Below are positions 37,794-49,139 of a DNA stretch of 64,000 bases, piece by piece. The position numbers and the translations under genes were made by a program. A model generated the notes under the pieces. That model was not told the origin of the DNA, did no database searches, and saw only the letters and a program-made list of their open reading frames with translations. The first letter of the stretch is position 1. Every line of letters starts with the position of its first letter. The stretch spans positions 30,890-94,889 of the forward strand of contig JAUXXQ010000233.1 of NCBI GenBank assembly GCA_030684815.1, written 5' to 3'. The stretch is from Methylobacter sp. GTDB lineage: Bacteria; Pseudomonadota; Gammaproteobacteria; Methylococcales; Methylomonadaceae.

Positions 37794-38384
37794 ATGCGTG
37801 ACCTTGTTAAAACTTTAATGCTGGGCGGTTTTTTGGTTTCCTGCACAACGGCCGACAACACACATTATCGGGATATTTCGACGTTGGAACGCCCGCCCGT
37901 TGTCGCTGCCGACAGGCCAAGCGTAGAGCAACGGGTGACTGACGACAGCGCCATCCCCAAAAAAACCGGTGTGAAAGGTTTGGGTGAAAAGGTTTACCTG
38001 ACCACAACAACGCCGGTGCAACTGAAAATCAAGCAGTCTTTCGATCAGGCCTGGCATAGCGTGAATCAGGCCTTAATGCTAAGCGACATCAAGATAAGCG
38101 ACCACGAACGCAGTAAAGGCCATATTTATGTCAATTACGGCTCGCGAGGCTTACTTGAAAAAGCCTTGGCTTTTTTAAGCAATGGGCGTAAAGAAACCAA
38201 CTATCTGTTACTGATAGAAGAAAACGGCGCTGAAACCGCGATAACTGCGGCCATGAGCAATGCCAATGAACAAGGCCGGTCATCCGGCGATCAGGACGGC
38301 TATTACGATGCACCGGTTGACGCTTCAACGGAACTGTTGGAGATGTTATATAAAATCTTGCGCGATGATTTCGTAGGAAAATAA
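37794..38384 (+). CDS. BamC-like outer-membrane lipoprotein
   Basis: A 196-residue lipoprotein. The leader MRDLVKTLMLGGFLVSC ends in a lipobox cysteine at residue 17. The following NTHYRDISTLERPPVV resembles the unstructured BamC N-terminus that binds BamD, and one helix-grip-like domain follows (LKIKQSFDQAWHSVNQAL ... YLLLIEENGAETAITAAM). E. coli BamC is 344 residues with two such domains, so this is a one-domain form. The ATG at 37794 is close behind the nit stop. BamC assignment is moderate. Confidence 0.65.
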   Translation: MRDLVKTLMLGGFLVSCTTADNTHYRDISTLERPPVVAADRPSVEQRVTDDSAIPKKTGVKGLGEKVYLTTTTPVQLKIKQSFDQAWHSVNQALMLSDIKISDHERSKGHIYVNYGSRGLLEKALAFLSNGRKETNYLLLIEENGAETAITAAMSNANEQGRSSGDQDGYYDAPVDASTELLEMLYKILRDDFVGK

Positions 38385-38464
38385 ATGAGACGCAAGATGC
38401 AGGCGCCAAAGCAGCCTATCCAATAGCTTATGCTTTTTGTTAAGTGAGAAACAGACTGATATAC

Positions 38465-38493
38465 AGACCAGGTTTTAAAAACCCGGAAGGTCT
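38465..38493. repeat. Degenerate AGACCTTCC-family palindrome
   Basis: AGACCAGGTTTTAAAAACCC followed by GGAAGGTCT; a decayed relative of 27614-27646 in which part of the left arm has been lost. Confidence 0.6.
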
Positions 38494-38518
38494 AACCTGC
38501 AACGCGTAGAAAAATAGA

Positions 38519-38558
38519 GCCCACGAAAGTTTCGTGTTTTTTCATGCCTTTCGTGGGC
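38519..38558. repeat. CCACGAA-family hairpin
   Basis: GCCCACGAAAG and CTTTCGTGGGC form perfect 11-bp arms around an 18-base loop. Relatives with the same CCACGAA/TTCGTGG stem are at 40243-40289, 43878-43904 and 56716-56746. Here it could end the yhdP-nit-bamC transcript. Confidence 0.7.
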
Positions 38559-38592
38559 AATTTTCAGGTGTTTTCTTTTGAGGAAATAGTCT

Positions 38593-38720
38593 TAAGTAGT
38601 CATTCAAAAGTTTCTTAACAAACAAGTTGGGAGTAAAACAGCTGAAGCTGTTTTACCGCCAATAGCTAAAGCTATTGAACTCCAAGTGTAAAGGTTAAAA
38701 AAAATAGGCTTGCCTACTTA
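38593..38720. repeat. MITE-like element, copy B
   Basis: A 128-base element, inverted relative to copy A (15487-15613). Starts TAAGTAGTCATTCAAAAGTT and ends TTGCCTACTTA. The internal palindromes are conserved with single changes (CAGCTGAAGCTG in place of CAGCTAAAGCTG). It lies just upstream of tldD and may carry or disrupt its promoter. Confidence 0.85.
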
Positions 38721-38766
38721 TGTTTCCCATCCTGACCCTTAAACATTGAACCTTAATTTTAAATCT

Positions 38767-40218
38767 GTGAAAACATTAAACCTTGCAAGACAAGCCATTC
38801 TGACGCCTGCCGGTATCCAGGACAGCGATATTGAAAAAATTATGGGGCGCTTGCTCAGTTCCCCGGTGGATGCGGCGGATATTTACTTTCAGTCCAGCCA
38901 TTTTGAATCCTGGGTGATGGAAGGCGGCATCATCAAAGAAGGCAGCCATAGCATCGAACAGGGTGCCGGTGTGCGCGCAGTCTGCGGCGAAAAAACCGGC
39001 TTTGCCTACAGCGACCGCATTGAATTGCCAGTGTTGCTGGAAGCGGCCAGCAATGTGAAAGCCATTGTCCGGCAAGGCCAAGACGCCAATCCCTTACAGT
39101 GCAAAGTCAACGCCAAAGCCGCTACCTGGCCGAACTATTATCCGGTACAAAACCCGTTAAAATCACTGGAAGACGCGCAAAAAATCGACTTGTTGCACCG
39201 GGTCGACAGCGAAACCCGCAAGCTGGACAGCCGCATTGAAGAAGTGATCGTCAGTCTGGTCGGTGTGCATGAGCATATTCTGGTGGCGCGGCAAGACGGT
39301 TCGTTGGTGGCCGATGTGCGGCCTTTGGTGCGGATGAATGTCACCGTCATCGTTGAACACAAAGGCCAGCGCGAACAAGGCAGCATGGGCGGCGGCGGGC
39401 GCAGCGATTACACTTATTTTGTCGACCAAGACACCGCGTTGGGCTATGGCCGCGAAGCCGTCAGACAAGCGCTGGTCAATCTGGACGCCATTGATGCCCC
39501 TGCGGGTAACATGACCGTGGTGTTGGGTTCTGGTTGGCCGGGTATTTTGTTGCATGAAGCCATCGGCCACGGCCTCGAAGGCGATTTCAACCGCAAAGGC
39601 ACTTCGGCCTTCAGCGGCCGTGTCGGCCAGCGCGTGGCATCGGATTTATGTACCGTGGTCGATGATGGTACGTTGCCGGGACGGCGCGGTTCGTTAAGCA
39701 TTGATGATGAAGGTACGCCAACCGAATGTACCGTATTGATCGAAAACGGCATCCTTAAAGGCTACATGCAGGACAACCTCAATGCCCGTCTAATGGGTGT
39801 CAAACCGACCGGTAACGGACGGCGCGAATCTTACGCCCACCTGCCGATGCCGCGCATGACTAATACCTACATGCTGCCGGGGCAACATGATCCTGAAGAA
39901 ATCATCAAATCGGTGAAAAACGGTTTGTATGCCAAAAACTTCGGCGGCGGCCAAGTCGATATTACTTCAGGCAAATTTGTCTTTTCCGCCAGCGAAGCCT
40001 ATTTGATTGAAAACGGCAAAATTACCCGTGCGGTTAAAGGCGCGACACTGATCGGCAACGGCCCGGATGTGCTTACCAAAGTGTCTATGGTCGGCACCGA
40101 TCTAGCGCTGGACAGCGGCGTCGGCACCTGCGGCAAGGACGGGCAAAGCGTGCCGGTCGGCGTCGGCCAGCCCACCTTGAAAATTGACGGGCTCACCGTT
40201 GGCGGCACCAGCGTTTAG
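38767..40218 (+). CDS. tldD: TldD family metalloprotease subunit
   Basis: About 483 residues. The zinc motif [11 protein letters not shown] (HExxxH) lies in the middle, followed by [19 protein letters not shown] and the C-terminal [21 protein letters not shown] typical of TldD. TldD pairs with TldE/PmbA to degrade unfolded peptides and process modified peptides such as microcins; the partner is not in this window. The start is uncertain: GTG at 38767 gives [17 protein letters not shown], the usual N-terminus; a TTG at 38746 is in frame upstream. Confidence 0.93.
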   Translation: MKTLNLARQAILTPAGIQDSDIEKIMGRLLSSPVDAADIYFQSSHFESWVMEGGIIKEGSHSIEQGAGVRAVCGEKTGFAYSDRIELPVLLEAASNVKAIVRQGQDANPLQCKVNAKAATWPNYYPVQNPLKSLEDAQKIDLLHRVDSETRKLDSRIEEVIVSLVGVHEHILVARQDGSLVADVRPLVRMNVTVIVEHKGQREQGSMGGGGRSDYTYFVDQDTALGYGREAVRQALVNLDAIDAPAGNMTVVLGSGWPGILLHEAIGHGLEGDFNRKGTSAFSGRVGQRVASDLCTVVDDGTLPGRRGSLSIDDEGTPTECTVLIENGILKGYMQDNLNARLMGVKPTGNGRRESYAHLPMPRMTNTYMLPGQHDPEEIIKSVKNGLYAKNFGGGQVDITSGKFVFSASEAYLIENGKITRAVKGATLIGNGPDVLTKVSMVGTDLALDSGVGTCGKDGQSVPVGVGQPTLKIDGLTVGGTSV

Positions 40219-40242
40219 CCCAACGCCTCATTAACAACAGGT

Positions 40243-40289
40243 AAAAAGATAGCCACGAAGAATGAAATTTCGTGGCGATAATCTTTTTG
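40243..40289. terminator. Bidirectional terminator between tldD and purM
   Basis: AAAAAGATAGCCACGAA and TTCGTGGCGATAATCTTTTT are near-complements around a short loop. The genes converge here, and A-run plus T-run make the hairpin usable on both strands. The stem core belongs to the CCACGAA family. Confidence 0.75.
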
Positions 40290-40307
40290 CCTATGATTAA
40301 TGGGAAG

Positions 40308-41354
40308 TTACCCCCGGTAAATGACTTTCGACTTGCCTCCAGACCCGACCAGCCCGCCAATAGTAAAAGCCGTTTCACCAAGCTGGGTCAACGTTGCAAG
40401 CGTTGCCGACTCATCTTCGGCGGCAACGCAAACAATCATGCCTATACCGCAATTAAAAGTTGTCAGCATATCCGGCTGCGAGACTCGGCCATTTTCCTGT
40501 AACCATTTGAAGATGGCCGGAAGCTCCCAGCTGGCAAGGTCGATATGGGCGTCAATCCCGGCCGGCAGTACACGCGGTAAATTTTCGGTCAAGCCGCCGC
40601 CAGTGATATGTGCCAGCGCATGTACCGGCACTTTGTCCAGCAACGCCAGCAATGGCTTCACATAAATTCGGGTTGGCTCTAACAGGGCGGCTCCCAAGGT
40701 TTTACCCTTAAAGGGGTCTGCGAGTGCCGCATTGCTGTGCCCAATAATTTTCCGGATTAAGGAATAGCCATTGGAATGGGGGCCGGACGAGGCAATGCCG
40801 ATCAACTTATCGCCGACTTGGACTTTACTGCCGTCAAGCACTTTGCTTTTTTCGACGATACCTACGCAAAAACCAGCCAAGTCATACTCGCCATCGGCAT
40901 ACATGCCCGGCATCTCTGCCGTTTCGCCGCCGACCAGTGCAGCGCCTGCCAGCTCGCAACCTTTGCCAATGCCTTCGACAACCGCTGCGGCGGTGTCAAC
41001 ATCAAGCTTGCCGGTAGCAAAATAATCGAGGAAAAACAAAGGCTCAGCACCCTGAACGATAATATCGTTAACGCACATCGCCACTAGGTCGATGCCGATG
41101 GTGTCATGGATGCCCAGCTCATTGGCCAACTTTAGCTTGGTGCCCACACCATCGGTGCCGGACACCAAAATCGGCTGCCGGTAACGCTCCAGCGGCAGTT
41201 CAAACATTGACCCGAAGCCGCCTAGGCCAGCCATAACGCCTGGCGTCCTTGTCCTGGCAGCAATCGGCTTAATGCGTTCAACCAGTGCATTACCGGCTTC
41301 TATGTCAACGCCGGCGCCTTTATAATTCAGGCCTTCTTCATTTTGTTCGCTCAA
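40308..41354 (-). CDS. purM: Phosphoribosylformylglycinamidine cyclo-ligase
   Basis: A 348-residue enzyme making AIR in purine synthesis. Motifs: [49 protein letters not shown]-type [12 protein letters not shown] and [15 protein letters not shown]. The start is a TTG at 41352-41354 ([13 protein letters not shown]); no in-frame ATG lies near, and this start aligns with E. coli PurM, with AAGAGA upstream. purN normally follows purM but here tldD converges instead. Confidence 0.95.
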   Translation of the reverse strand: MSEQNEEGLNYKGAGVDIEAGNALVERIKPIAARTRTPGVMAGLGGFGSMFELPLERYRQPILVSGTDGVGTKLKLANELGIHDTIGIDLVAMCVNDIIVQGAEPLFFLDYFATGKLDVDTAAAVVEGIGKGCELAGAALVGGETAEMPGMYADGEYDLAGFCVGIVEKSKVLDGSKVQVGDKLIGIASSGPHSNGYSLIRKIIGHSNAALADPFKGKTLGAALLEPTRIYVKPLLALLDKVPVHALAHITGGGLTENLPRVLPAGIDAHIDLASWELPAIFKWLQENGRVSQPDMLTTFNCGIGMIVCVAAEDESATLATLTQLGETAFTIGGLVGSGGKSKVIYRG

Positions 41355-41537
41355 TGTGGTGTTCTCTTGCTAAAATTTAAAATTTCGATATTGTACAAGA
41401 CATCATCAATTTTGTCTGAAGGATATGGGTATGTTATGTAAGCTATTGAAAAAATAATTAATCCAGCCGCCTGTTAGATGCAATAGGCAAGCCGGAACAC
41501 GACCTACGACAACACAACGTTTTTTAAGGAGTGAAGC

Positions 41538-41942
41538 ATGAAAACAACACATATATTTAGCCCTGTACTATTTATTGCAGCGGTATTATTTAACGGCACA
41601 ACAAGTGCTTATGACGTCGGCAAAGTCGATGAAATGTGTAAAAAACCCCAATTTAGGGACTTTAGCCTCCCGGTCTATCAAGAGCCTGAAAAGACAGAAG
41701 TTCCGCCTGAATCGACGCTTTCTTTTATGGTTTCGCCTTGGGCCGACCCGGAAACCATCCTATTAACGGCCAAAAACAAAAAACTTGACTATACCATTGA
41801 AAGTAATAGCAGTTTTCATCGGATTAAGGCAAAACTGCCGGCCGAATTTAACGGTAATTTTGTCAGGATCAATGTCAAAGCGACAGCACTATTAGGCTGC
41901 TCAGATAAAACCGGATGGCTGGTTAAAGTAGCTGAGCAATAA
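41538..41942 (+). CDS. Small secreted hypothetical protein
   Basis: A 134-residue protein with a signal peptide (about 1-24, MKTTHIFSPVLFIAAVLFNG then TTSAYD). The mature part is predicted beta-rich with two cysteines (CKKPQ and LLGCSD) that could form a disulfide. It begins after AAGGAG by 7-8 bases, a good ribosome site. I do not recognise the family. It lies between purM and mtnB and is probably a stand-alone periplasmic protein. Confidence 0.65.
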   Translation: MKTTHIFSPVLFIAAVLFNGTTSAYDVGKVDEMCKKPQFRDFSLPVYQEPEKTEVPPESTLSFMVSPWADPETILLTAKNKKLDYTIESNSSFHRIKAKLPAEFNGNFVRINVKATALLGCSDKTGWLVKVAEQ

Positions 41943-42001
41943 AAATATGTGTGGAAACGATACAATTTGCATAACACCCCATTCCTCCAACCTTTACCCC
42001 C

Positions 42002-42622
42002 ATGACCTATAACCAAGATTTTTTCACGCTGGCCGAGCAGTTAATTGAAGCCGGCCGTTTTATCGACAGCAAAGGCTGGGTACCGGCAACCAGCGGCAAT
42101 TTTTCCGCACGGCTGCCGGACGGCAACATCGCCATCACCGTTTCCGGCAAACACAAAGGCCGCTTAGAACTGGCCGACATCATGCTGATCGATAGCGACG
42201 CCAACGCGCTCGACGGCAAGAAACCGTCGGCGGAAACGCGGCTGCATACTTCGCTGTACCAGCGTTTCCCCGCTGTCCAGTCAGTGCTGCACCCGCATTC
42301 GATTAACGCCACCTTGGTTTCGCGGCTATTTAAAGCCGAAATCGTACTGGAAGATTATGAGCTGCTAAAAGCGCTGTCCGGCATTGACACTCACGAAAGC
42401 CGGGTGGCGATACCGATTTTCGCCAATGACCAAAACATCCCGCGTCTGGCGCAACAAGTCGAGCAGTATATGGATACACACGGCGCGATTTACGCCTATA
42501 TTATTGCCGGACACGGGCTGTACACCTGGGGCGGTTCGGTATCCGACACCTTGCGCCATCTTGAAGCGCTGGAATTTTTATTTGATTGCGAATTGCGGCT
42601 GCACGGAGCTAGAACATCATGA
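42002..42622 (+). CDS. mtnB: Methylthioribulose-1-phosphate dehydratase
   Basis: A 206-residue class II aldolase-fold zinc enzyme, third step of methionine salvage after MtnA. Visible are GWVPATSGNFSARLP, the acidic SAETRLHTSLYQ, metal histidines in VLHPHSINATLV, and IAGHGLYTWGGSVSD. Length matches the family. It overlaps mtnD by 4 bases (ATGA). First of a tight three-gene operon mtnB-mtnD-mtnC. Confidence 0.95.
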   Translation: MTYNQDFFTLAEQLIEAGRFIDSKGWVPATSGNFSARLPDGNIAITVSGKHKGRLELADIMLIDSDANALDGKKPSAETRLHTSLYQRFPAVQSVLHPHSINATLVSRLFKAEIVLEDYELLKALSGIDTHESRVAIPIFANDQNIPRLAQQVEQYMDTHGAIYAYIIAGHGLYTWGGSVSDTLRHLEALEFLFDCELRLHGARTS

Positions 42623-43179
42623 GCGCATTAACCGTTTACCCCGAACACCAGCCCGATCACGGCGACACAGTGGTCGAATTTGACGCCATCCAAAACCGTC
42701 TGAACGCCATCGGCGTACAGTTCGAACGCTGGACGGCCAACCGCGAACTGGCCGCTGATGCCGACCAGGACACCGTGCTTGCCGCTTACAGCGATTCCAT
42801 AGACCGCCTGAAGCAGCAATACAACTTCCAGTCGGTTGACGTGATCAGCCTAAATCCCGAGCACCCGGACAAGGCCGCGTTCCGGCAGAAATTTCTAGCC
42901 GAACACACCCACGCCGATTTTGAAGTGCGCTTTTTCATCGAAGGACGCGGCCTGTTTTACCTGCATGTCGCAGATAAAGTCTACGCCGTGCTGTGCGAGC
43001 AAGGCGATTTGATCAGCGTCCCGGCAGGCACCACGCACTGGTTCGATATGGGCGAAAATCCCCAATTTAAATGTATCCGTTTATTCACCACGCCGGACGG
43101 CTGGGTCGCTGACTTTAGCGGCAGCGACATCGCCCAGGCCTTCCCGACCCTTGACCAATATGTGGCCGCGTTATCATGA
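42619..43179 (+). CDS. mtnD: Acireductone dioxygenase
   Basis: A 186-residue cupin. Metal ligands are in EHTHADFEVRFFIEG (HxH and E) and in VPAGTTHWFDMG (the third histidine). With Fe it makes the methionine precursor KMTB plus formate; with Ni it makes methylthiopropionate and CO. Coupled by ATGA to both neighbours, mtnB upstream and mtnC downstream. Confidence 0.95.
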   Translation: MSALTVYPEHQPDHGDTVVEFDAIQNRLNAIGVQFERWTANRELAADADQDTVLAAYSDSIDRLKQQYNFQSVDVISLNPEHPDKAAFRQKFLAEHTHADFEVRFFIEGRGLFYLHVADKVYAVLCEQGDLISVPAGTTHWFDMGENPQFKCIRLFTTPDGWVADFSGSDIAQAFPTLDQYVAALS

Positions 43180-43856
43180 TTAAAGCCATCATCACCGACA
43201 TTGAAGGCACCACTTCATCGATTTTATTTGTAAAGGACGTGCTGTTTCCCTACGCCCGCGCCAATCTGGCTGATTACCTGCGTAGCCATGAACAGGAGCC
43301 GCAGGTTAAAGCGTTGCTGGACGATGTTTGTAAAGAAGTCGGCTCAGCGCTGTCTACGGAGCAGATTATCAGTCAGCTGATACAGTGGATAGACGAAGAC
43401 AAAAAAGCCACGCCGTTAAAATCGCTGCAAGGCTTGATTTGGGAAGCCGGCTACCGGCAGGGCGACTTTAAAGGCCATCTGTATGCCGATGCCGCCGAAA
43501 AACTGAAAGCCTGGAAAGCCGCCGGGCTGGATTTATATATCTATTCGTCCGGCTCGGTTTACGCGCAAAAACTACTGTTCGCGCACACCGAATACGGCGA
43601 CTTGACGCCGCTATTTTCCGGCTATTTCGATACCCATATCGGCGGCAAGAAAGAGCGGCAATCCTACGACAATATTGCTGCCCAACTGGCGCTACCGGCA
43701 CATCAGCTGTTGTTTTTATCGGATATTAAAGAAGAGCTGGATGCGGCCAAAGCCGCCGGTTTTGAGACTATCTGGTTAGTAAGGGACAGCGCGCCGGATG
43801 CCCAGGCCGAACATCCGCAGGTGAGCAGTTTCGATCAAATCAGCGTAGGGCAATAA
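43176..43856 (+). CDS. mtnC: Enolase-phosphatase E1
   Basis: A 226-residue HAD hydrolase that enolises and dephosphorylates diketo-methylthiopentyl phosphate. It opens IKAIITDIEGTTSSILFVKD; the usual DxExTxT motif 1 is seen as TDIEGTTSS. Motif 2 is IYSSGSVYAQKLLF and motif 4 lies in LFLSDIKEELDAA. Its start overlaps mtnD by 4 bases. The gene order B-D-C differs from the reaction order B-C-D, a usual operon form. Confidence 0.95.
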   Translation: MIKAIITDIEGTTSSILFVKDVLFPYARANLADYLRSHEQEPQVKALLDDVCKEVGSALSTEQIISQLIQWIDEDKKATPLKSLQGLIWEAGYRQGDFKGHLYADAAEKLKAWKAAGLDLYIYSSGSVYAQKLLFAHTEYGDLTPLFSGYFDTHIGGKKERQSYDNIAAQLALPAHQLLFLSDIKEELDAAKAAGFETIWLVRDSAPDAQAEHPQVSSFDQISVGQ

Positions 43857-43877
43857 GATAATGTTCTGAATAATTGT

Positions 43878-43904
43878 CCACGAAAAAACACGAAATTTTC
43901 GTGG
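43878..43904. terminator. CCACGAA-family hairpin between mtnC and murJ
   Basis: CCACGAAAA and a matching TTTTCGTGG flank an inner ACACGAAAT. The converging genes mtnC and murJ end on either side, and TTTTT follows about 8 bases after the plus-strand stem. Probable terminator of the mtnBDC transcript. Confidence 0.55.
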
Positions 43905-43957
43905 GCTCTATTTTTCCACATGGGAGCGAAAAACACCGGATTAGGAAGCAATGATGA

Positions 43958-45490
43958 CTATTGACCGGCCAAATGCCTTAATCTTAAACCTGTTAACCAT
44001 AATGTCGCCGTGTAACAAGCCAAGCCCAACCCTATCCATTTCAGCAGATTGAGCACACGTACAGTAGAGCTCCAGTCATTCCACCAGGCGGTATCGACAA
44101 AATAAAAGAGACCTGCCGCCATGACGCCACTGGCCAGCGCTATCCTGGTAAAAAATAACCCCCCGCCTTTTGCCGGTTGATAGACCTTATCTTTATGCAG
44201 TTTCATTAACAACAACGCCGCATTAAAATAAGCGCCCAGGGATGTCGCCAACGCCAACCCCGCATGTGCCAGCGGAAAAACCAGCAGCAGATTCAACGCC
44301 AAACTGACCAGCAGCGCGTAAACCCCGTAGCGTACCGGCGTCTTCATATCGCCCCGCGAGCTAAAGCCCGGCACCAGCACTTTAATCAGGATAAAACCCA
44401 GTAAGCCCAGCGAATACGCCTTTAAGCTCAATCCGGCAAAATGCACATCGCTGACGCCGAATTCATTATATTGAAACAGCGTCGACAACATCGGCTCAGC
44501 CAACAGCACCAAGCCGATGGTGGCGGGCAAACCGACTAAAACCACCAGCCGCAACCCCCAATCCAGTGCGCTTGAAAAAGCCGCCATATCGTCCGCCGCA
44601 TGGCTTTTAGATAAATTCGGCAAAATGACTGTTGCCAGCGCGATGCCCAGGATACCCAGGGGGAATTCCACCAGCCGGTCGGAATAATACAGCCAAGACA
44701 CGCTGCCAACGGTCAAAAACGAGGCAATCAGAGTGTCCAGAAACAAATTGATTTGCGTCACCGAAACGCTAAAAATGGCCGGCAGCATCAGGTTGACAAT
44801 GCGCTTGACACCGGGGTCGCTAAAGCCCAGCCTCGGCCTTGGCATCAGCCCTAAGCGCGCCAATGCCGGAAGCTGAAACAACAGTTGCACAACGCCCGCT
44901 GCAAAAACGCCCCAGGCTAAAGCAGTAACCGGCTCACTCATCAGCGGTGCCAGCCAAATAGCAGCGGTAATCATGCAGATATTGAGAAAAACCGGCGTTA
45001 ACGCCGGAATCGCAAAGCGCCCGTGCGCATTCAAAATGCCCCCGGCGAAAGCCACCAAGGTAATGAAAAACAGATACGGGAAGGTGATTTGCAGCAATTG
45101 CACGGACAATTCGTACTGGCTTCCCTGCCCGATAAAACCCGGTGCCAGCAGCATAATCAATACCGGCGCGGCAACCACGCCGATCAAGGTAAGCGCCAAC
45201 AAAAACACGGACAGCGTTCCGGCCGTTTTGTCGATAAACAGCTTCAATGCAACCGGGTTAGCGCGTTCTTTGTAATCGGACAAAACCGGCACAAAGGCGT
45301 GGGCAAAAGCGCCTTCGGCAAATAAGCGGCGCAAAAAATTGGGGATTTTGAAGGCCACGAAAAAAGCATCGGTGGCCGAATCTACACCGAACAGATGGGC
45401 AATCAACATATCGCGGACAAATCCAAGTAGCCGTGAAACCAGCGTCATGCTGCCGACAACGGCAGTTGATTTAAAAAGCTGCCTGCTCAA
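43958..45490 (-). CDS. murJ: Lipid II flippase
   Basis: An integral membrane protein of the MOP superfamily moving lipid II across the inner membrane. Motifs include SMTLVSRLLGFVRDMLIA, ATDAFFVAFKIPNFLRRLFA and EGAFAHAFVPVL, with many hydrophobic helices after that. The frame is open further upstream (ATG near 45535, TTG-type starts to 45658), but a TTG at 45490 gives MSRQLFKSTAVVGSMT and 510 residues, matching E. coli MurJ (511) and preceded by a G-rich stretch. It is divergent from rpsT, the common arrangement. Confidence 0.92.
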   Translation of the reverse strand: MSRQLFKSTAVVGSMTLVSRLLGFVRDMLIAHLFGVDSATDAFFVAFKIPNFLRRLFAEGAFAHAFVPVLSDYKERANPVALKLFIDKTAGTLSVFLLALTLIGVVAAPVLIMLLAPGFIGQGSQYELSVQLLQITFPYLFFITLVAFAGGILNAHGRFAIPALTPVFLNICMITAAIWLAPLMSEPVTALAWGVFAAGVVQLLFQLPALARLGLMPRPRLGFSDPGVKRIVNLMLPAIFSVSVTQINLFLDTLIASFLTVGSVSWLYYSDRLVEFPLGILGIALATVILPNLSKSHAADDMAAFSSALDWGLRLVVLVGLPATIGLVLLAEPMLSTLFQYNEFGVSDVHFAGLSLKAYSLGLLGFILIKVLVPGFSSRGDMKTPVRYGVYALLVSLALNLLLVFPLAHAGLALATSLGAYFNAALLLMKLHKDKVYQPAKGGGLFFTRIALASGVMAAGLFYFVDTAWWNDWSSTVRVLNLLKWIGLGLACYTATLWLTGLRLRHLAGQ

Positions 45491-45520
45491 TGCCCCCCCC
45501 TGTTTTGATGCATTAAAAAT

Positions 45521-45549
45521 TGACAATAATAGCATTTGTGATGATAATG
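45521..45549 (+). promoter_or_regulatory. Sigma70 promoter for rpsT
   Basis: TTGACA and GATAAT are separated by 17 bases, ending about 38 bases before the rpsT start. Nearly consensus, as expected for a ribosomal protein gene. Coordinates may be off by one base. Confidence 0.8.
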
Positions 45550-45586
45550 CACGGTTTAATTCACTTACCACAAGAATCGAGACACT

Positions 45587-45850
45587 ATGGCTAATACAGC
45601 ACAAGCTAAAAAGCGTGCGCGACAAGCGGAAAAAAGCCGTATTCGCAACGCAGGACAACGCAGCAACTTACGCACTTTCATCAAAAAAATTCTGGCCGCT
45701 GTTAAAGTTGGCGACAAAGAAAAAGCGCAGGCTGCCTACAACACTGCCGTTCCGATTATCGATTCAGCAGTGACCAAAGGCATTATCCACAAGAATAAAG
45801 CCGCACGCGGTAAAAGCAGACTGAACGCAAAAGTAAAGGCTATCGCTTAA
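45587..45850 (+). CDS. rpsT: 30S ribosomal protein S20
   Basis: An 87-residue very basic protein: [33 protein letters not shown], and the C-terminal [20 protein letters not shown]. It binds 16S rRNA early in 30S assembly. Single-gene transcript with its own strong promoter and terminator. Divergent from murJ. Confidence 0.97.
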   Translation: MANTAQAKKRARQAEKSRIRNAGQRSNLRTFIKKILAAVKVGDKEKAQAAYNTAVPIIDSAVTKGIIHKNKAARGKSRLNAKVKAIA

Positions 45851-45869
45851 GCGCTTTAACCTTACTGAT

Positions 45870-45906
45870 AAAAAAGGCCGGACTCATTGAGTCGCGGCCT
45901 TTTTTA
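45870..45906 (+). terminator. Rho-independent terminator of rpsT
   Basis: AAAAAAGGCCG and CGGCCTTTTTT (with inner GACTC/GAGTC pairing) form a long stem followed by T-run. Located 20 bases after the rpsT stop. Confidence 0.9.
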
Positions 45907-46028
45907 TTGCCCTGCTTTTTTAAAAAATTGGAAAACGGATTCTGACAGACAAACATTGCCCATCAAGGGATATTATTTCCCGGAAACTGCTTTAATCAAC
46001 ACCATCGGTATTCCGCTATAACGCCAAG

Positions 46029-48174
<2,146 letters not shown>

Positions 48175-48212
48175 TCACATGCCGCCAAACTTCAAACTCA
48201 ACCGATAAAAAC

Positions 48213-48249
48213 AAAAAAAGCCCCGCCATAACAACGGCGGAGCTTTTTT
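48213..48249 (-). terminator. Terminator between rpmA and obgE
   Basis: On the minus strand AGCTCCGCCG pairs with CGGCGGGGCT (one bulge), followed by seven Ts. It lies 67 bases after rpmA and would limit ribosomal-protein transcripts entering obgE. Confidence 0.85.
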
Positions 48250-48316
48250 AAGGTTGCCGGGATCTTACCCGACCTGACTGTAGCGCCCTATTACAGTGCG
48301 CTACAGCCGTCTATAT

Positions 48317-48574
48317 TTATGCAGCAACGATACTGATAAATTGGCGGTTATTAGGCCCTTTGACCTTAAAAACCACTTTGCCATCAGCTGTTGCAAACAA
48401 AGTATGATCTTTTCCGCAGCCTACATTGTCGCCTGCATGGAACTTAGTCCCACGTTGACGCACAATAATATTGCCTGCTGTTACGCTCTCGCCGCCGTAA
48501 CGTTTAACACCTAATCTTTTCGCATTAGAGTCGCGTCCGTTACGGGTACTACCACCCGCCTTCTTATGAGCCAT
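48317..48574 (-). CDS. rpmA: 50S ribosomal protein L27
   Basis: An 85-residue protein: [20 protein letters not shown], then [20 protein letters not shown] and [16 protein letters not shown]. The N-terminal tail reaches the peptidyl transferase centre. It begins MAHKKAGGS directly, so no Firmicute-type processed leader. 17 bases after rplU. Confidence 0.98.
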   Translation of the reverse strand: MAHKKAGGSTRNGRDSNAKRLGVKRYGGESVTAGNIIVRQRGTKFHAGDNVGCGKDHTLFATADGKVVFKVKGPNNRQFISIVAA

Positions 48575-48591
48575 TTGTAACTCCTAATATC

Positions 48592-48903
48592 TTAAGCAGA
48601 AATTCCAGTAATCTGGATTTCTGTATAGTACTGACGATGCCCCATTTGTTTCATATGGTGCTTACGTCTTCTGAATTTAATAATTTTGACTTTTTTATGC
48701 CTGCCTTGAGACAGGACTGTCGCTGTAACTTTGCCGCCTTCGATAAAAGGCATGCCGACCTGAACAGCATCGTCTGACTGAATCATCAGTACTTTATCGA
48801 ATTCAATGCTGTCGCCTTCGCCTAGCTCCAGTTTTTCTATTTTTAAGTAAGTACCTTCTTCTACGCGGTACTGTTTACCACCTGTTTGAATTACCGCATA
48901 CAT
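48592..48903 (-). CDS. rplU: 50S ribosomal protein L21
   Basis: A 103-residue protein: [20 protein letters not shown] ... [20 protein letters not shown] and [12 protein letters not shown]. The ATG at 48903 aligns with all L21 proteins and has GGAG about 10 bases upstream; an in-frame start at 48921 is not needed. First gene of the run rplU-rpmA. Confidence 0.98.
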   Translation of the reverse strand: MYAVIQTGGKQYRVEEGTYLKIEKLELGEGDSIEFDKVLMIQSDDAVQVGMPFIEGGKVTATVLSQGRHKKVKIIKFRRRKHHMKQMGHRQYYTEIQITGISA

Positions 48904-48949
48904 CGGCGCAAGCTCCATCAAGCATTAATCTGTTTAAAGTGAACAAAAA

Positions 48950-48978
48950 ATTATATTTATAAATCAAGCCCAAGTCAA
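48950..48978 (-). promoter_or_regulatory. Sigma70 promoter for rplU-rpmA
   Basis: On the minus strand TTGACT (48973-48978) and TATAAT (48950-48955) are spaced by 17 bases. The distance to the rplU start is about 46 bases. Confidence 0.8.
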
Positions 48979-49139
48979 TCTAAATTAAACTGTCTCGCTA
49001 AATAGTGCGCCAAGATAACACAACTAAACCATTATCATCAACCGCCCCAGCTAATAGCGTGGGCGATTAATGTTTTATTCGGTTATAATAGCTGCCCAGA
49101 CCTTTAGAAAAATCACCCAAAACCTATACGCAGCACGAC

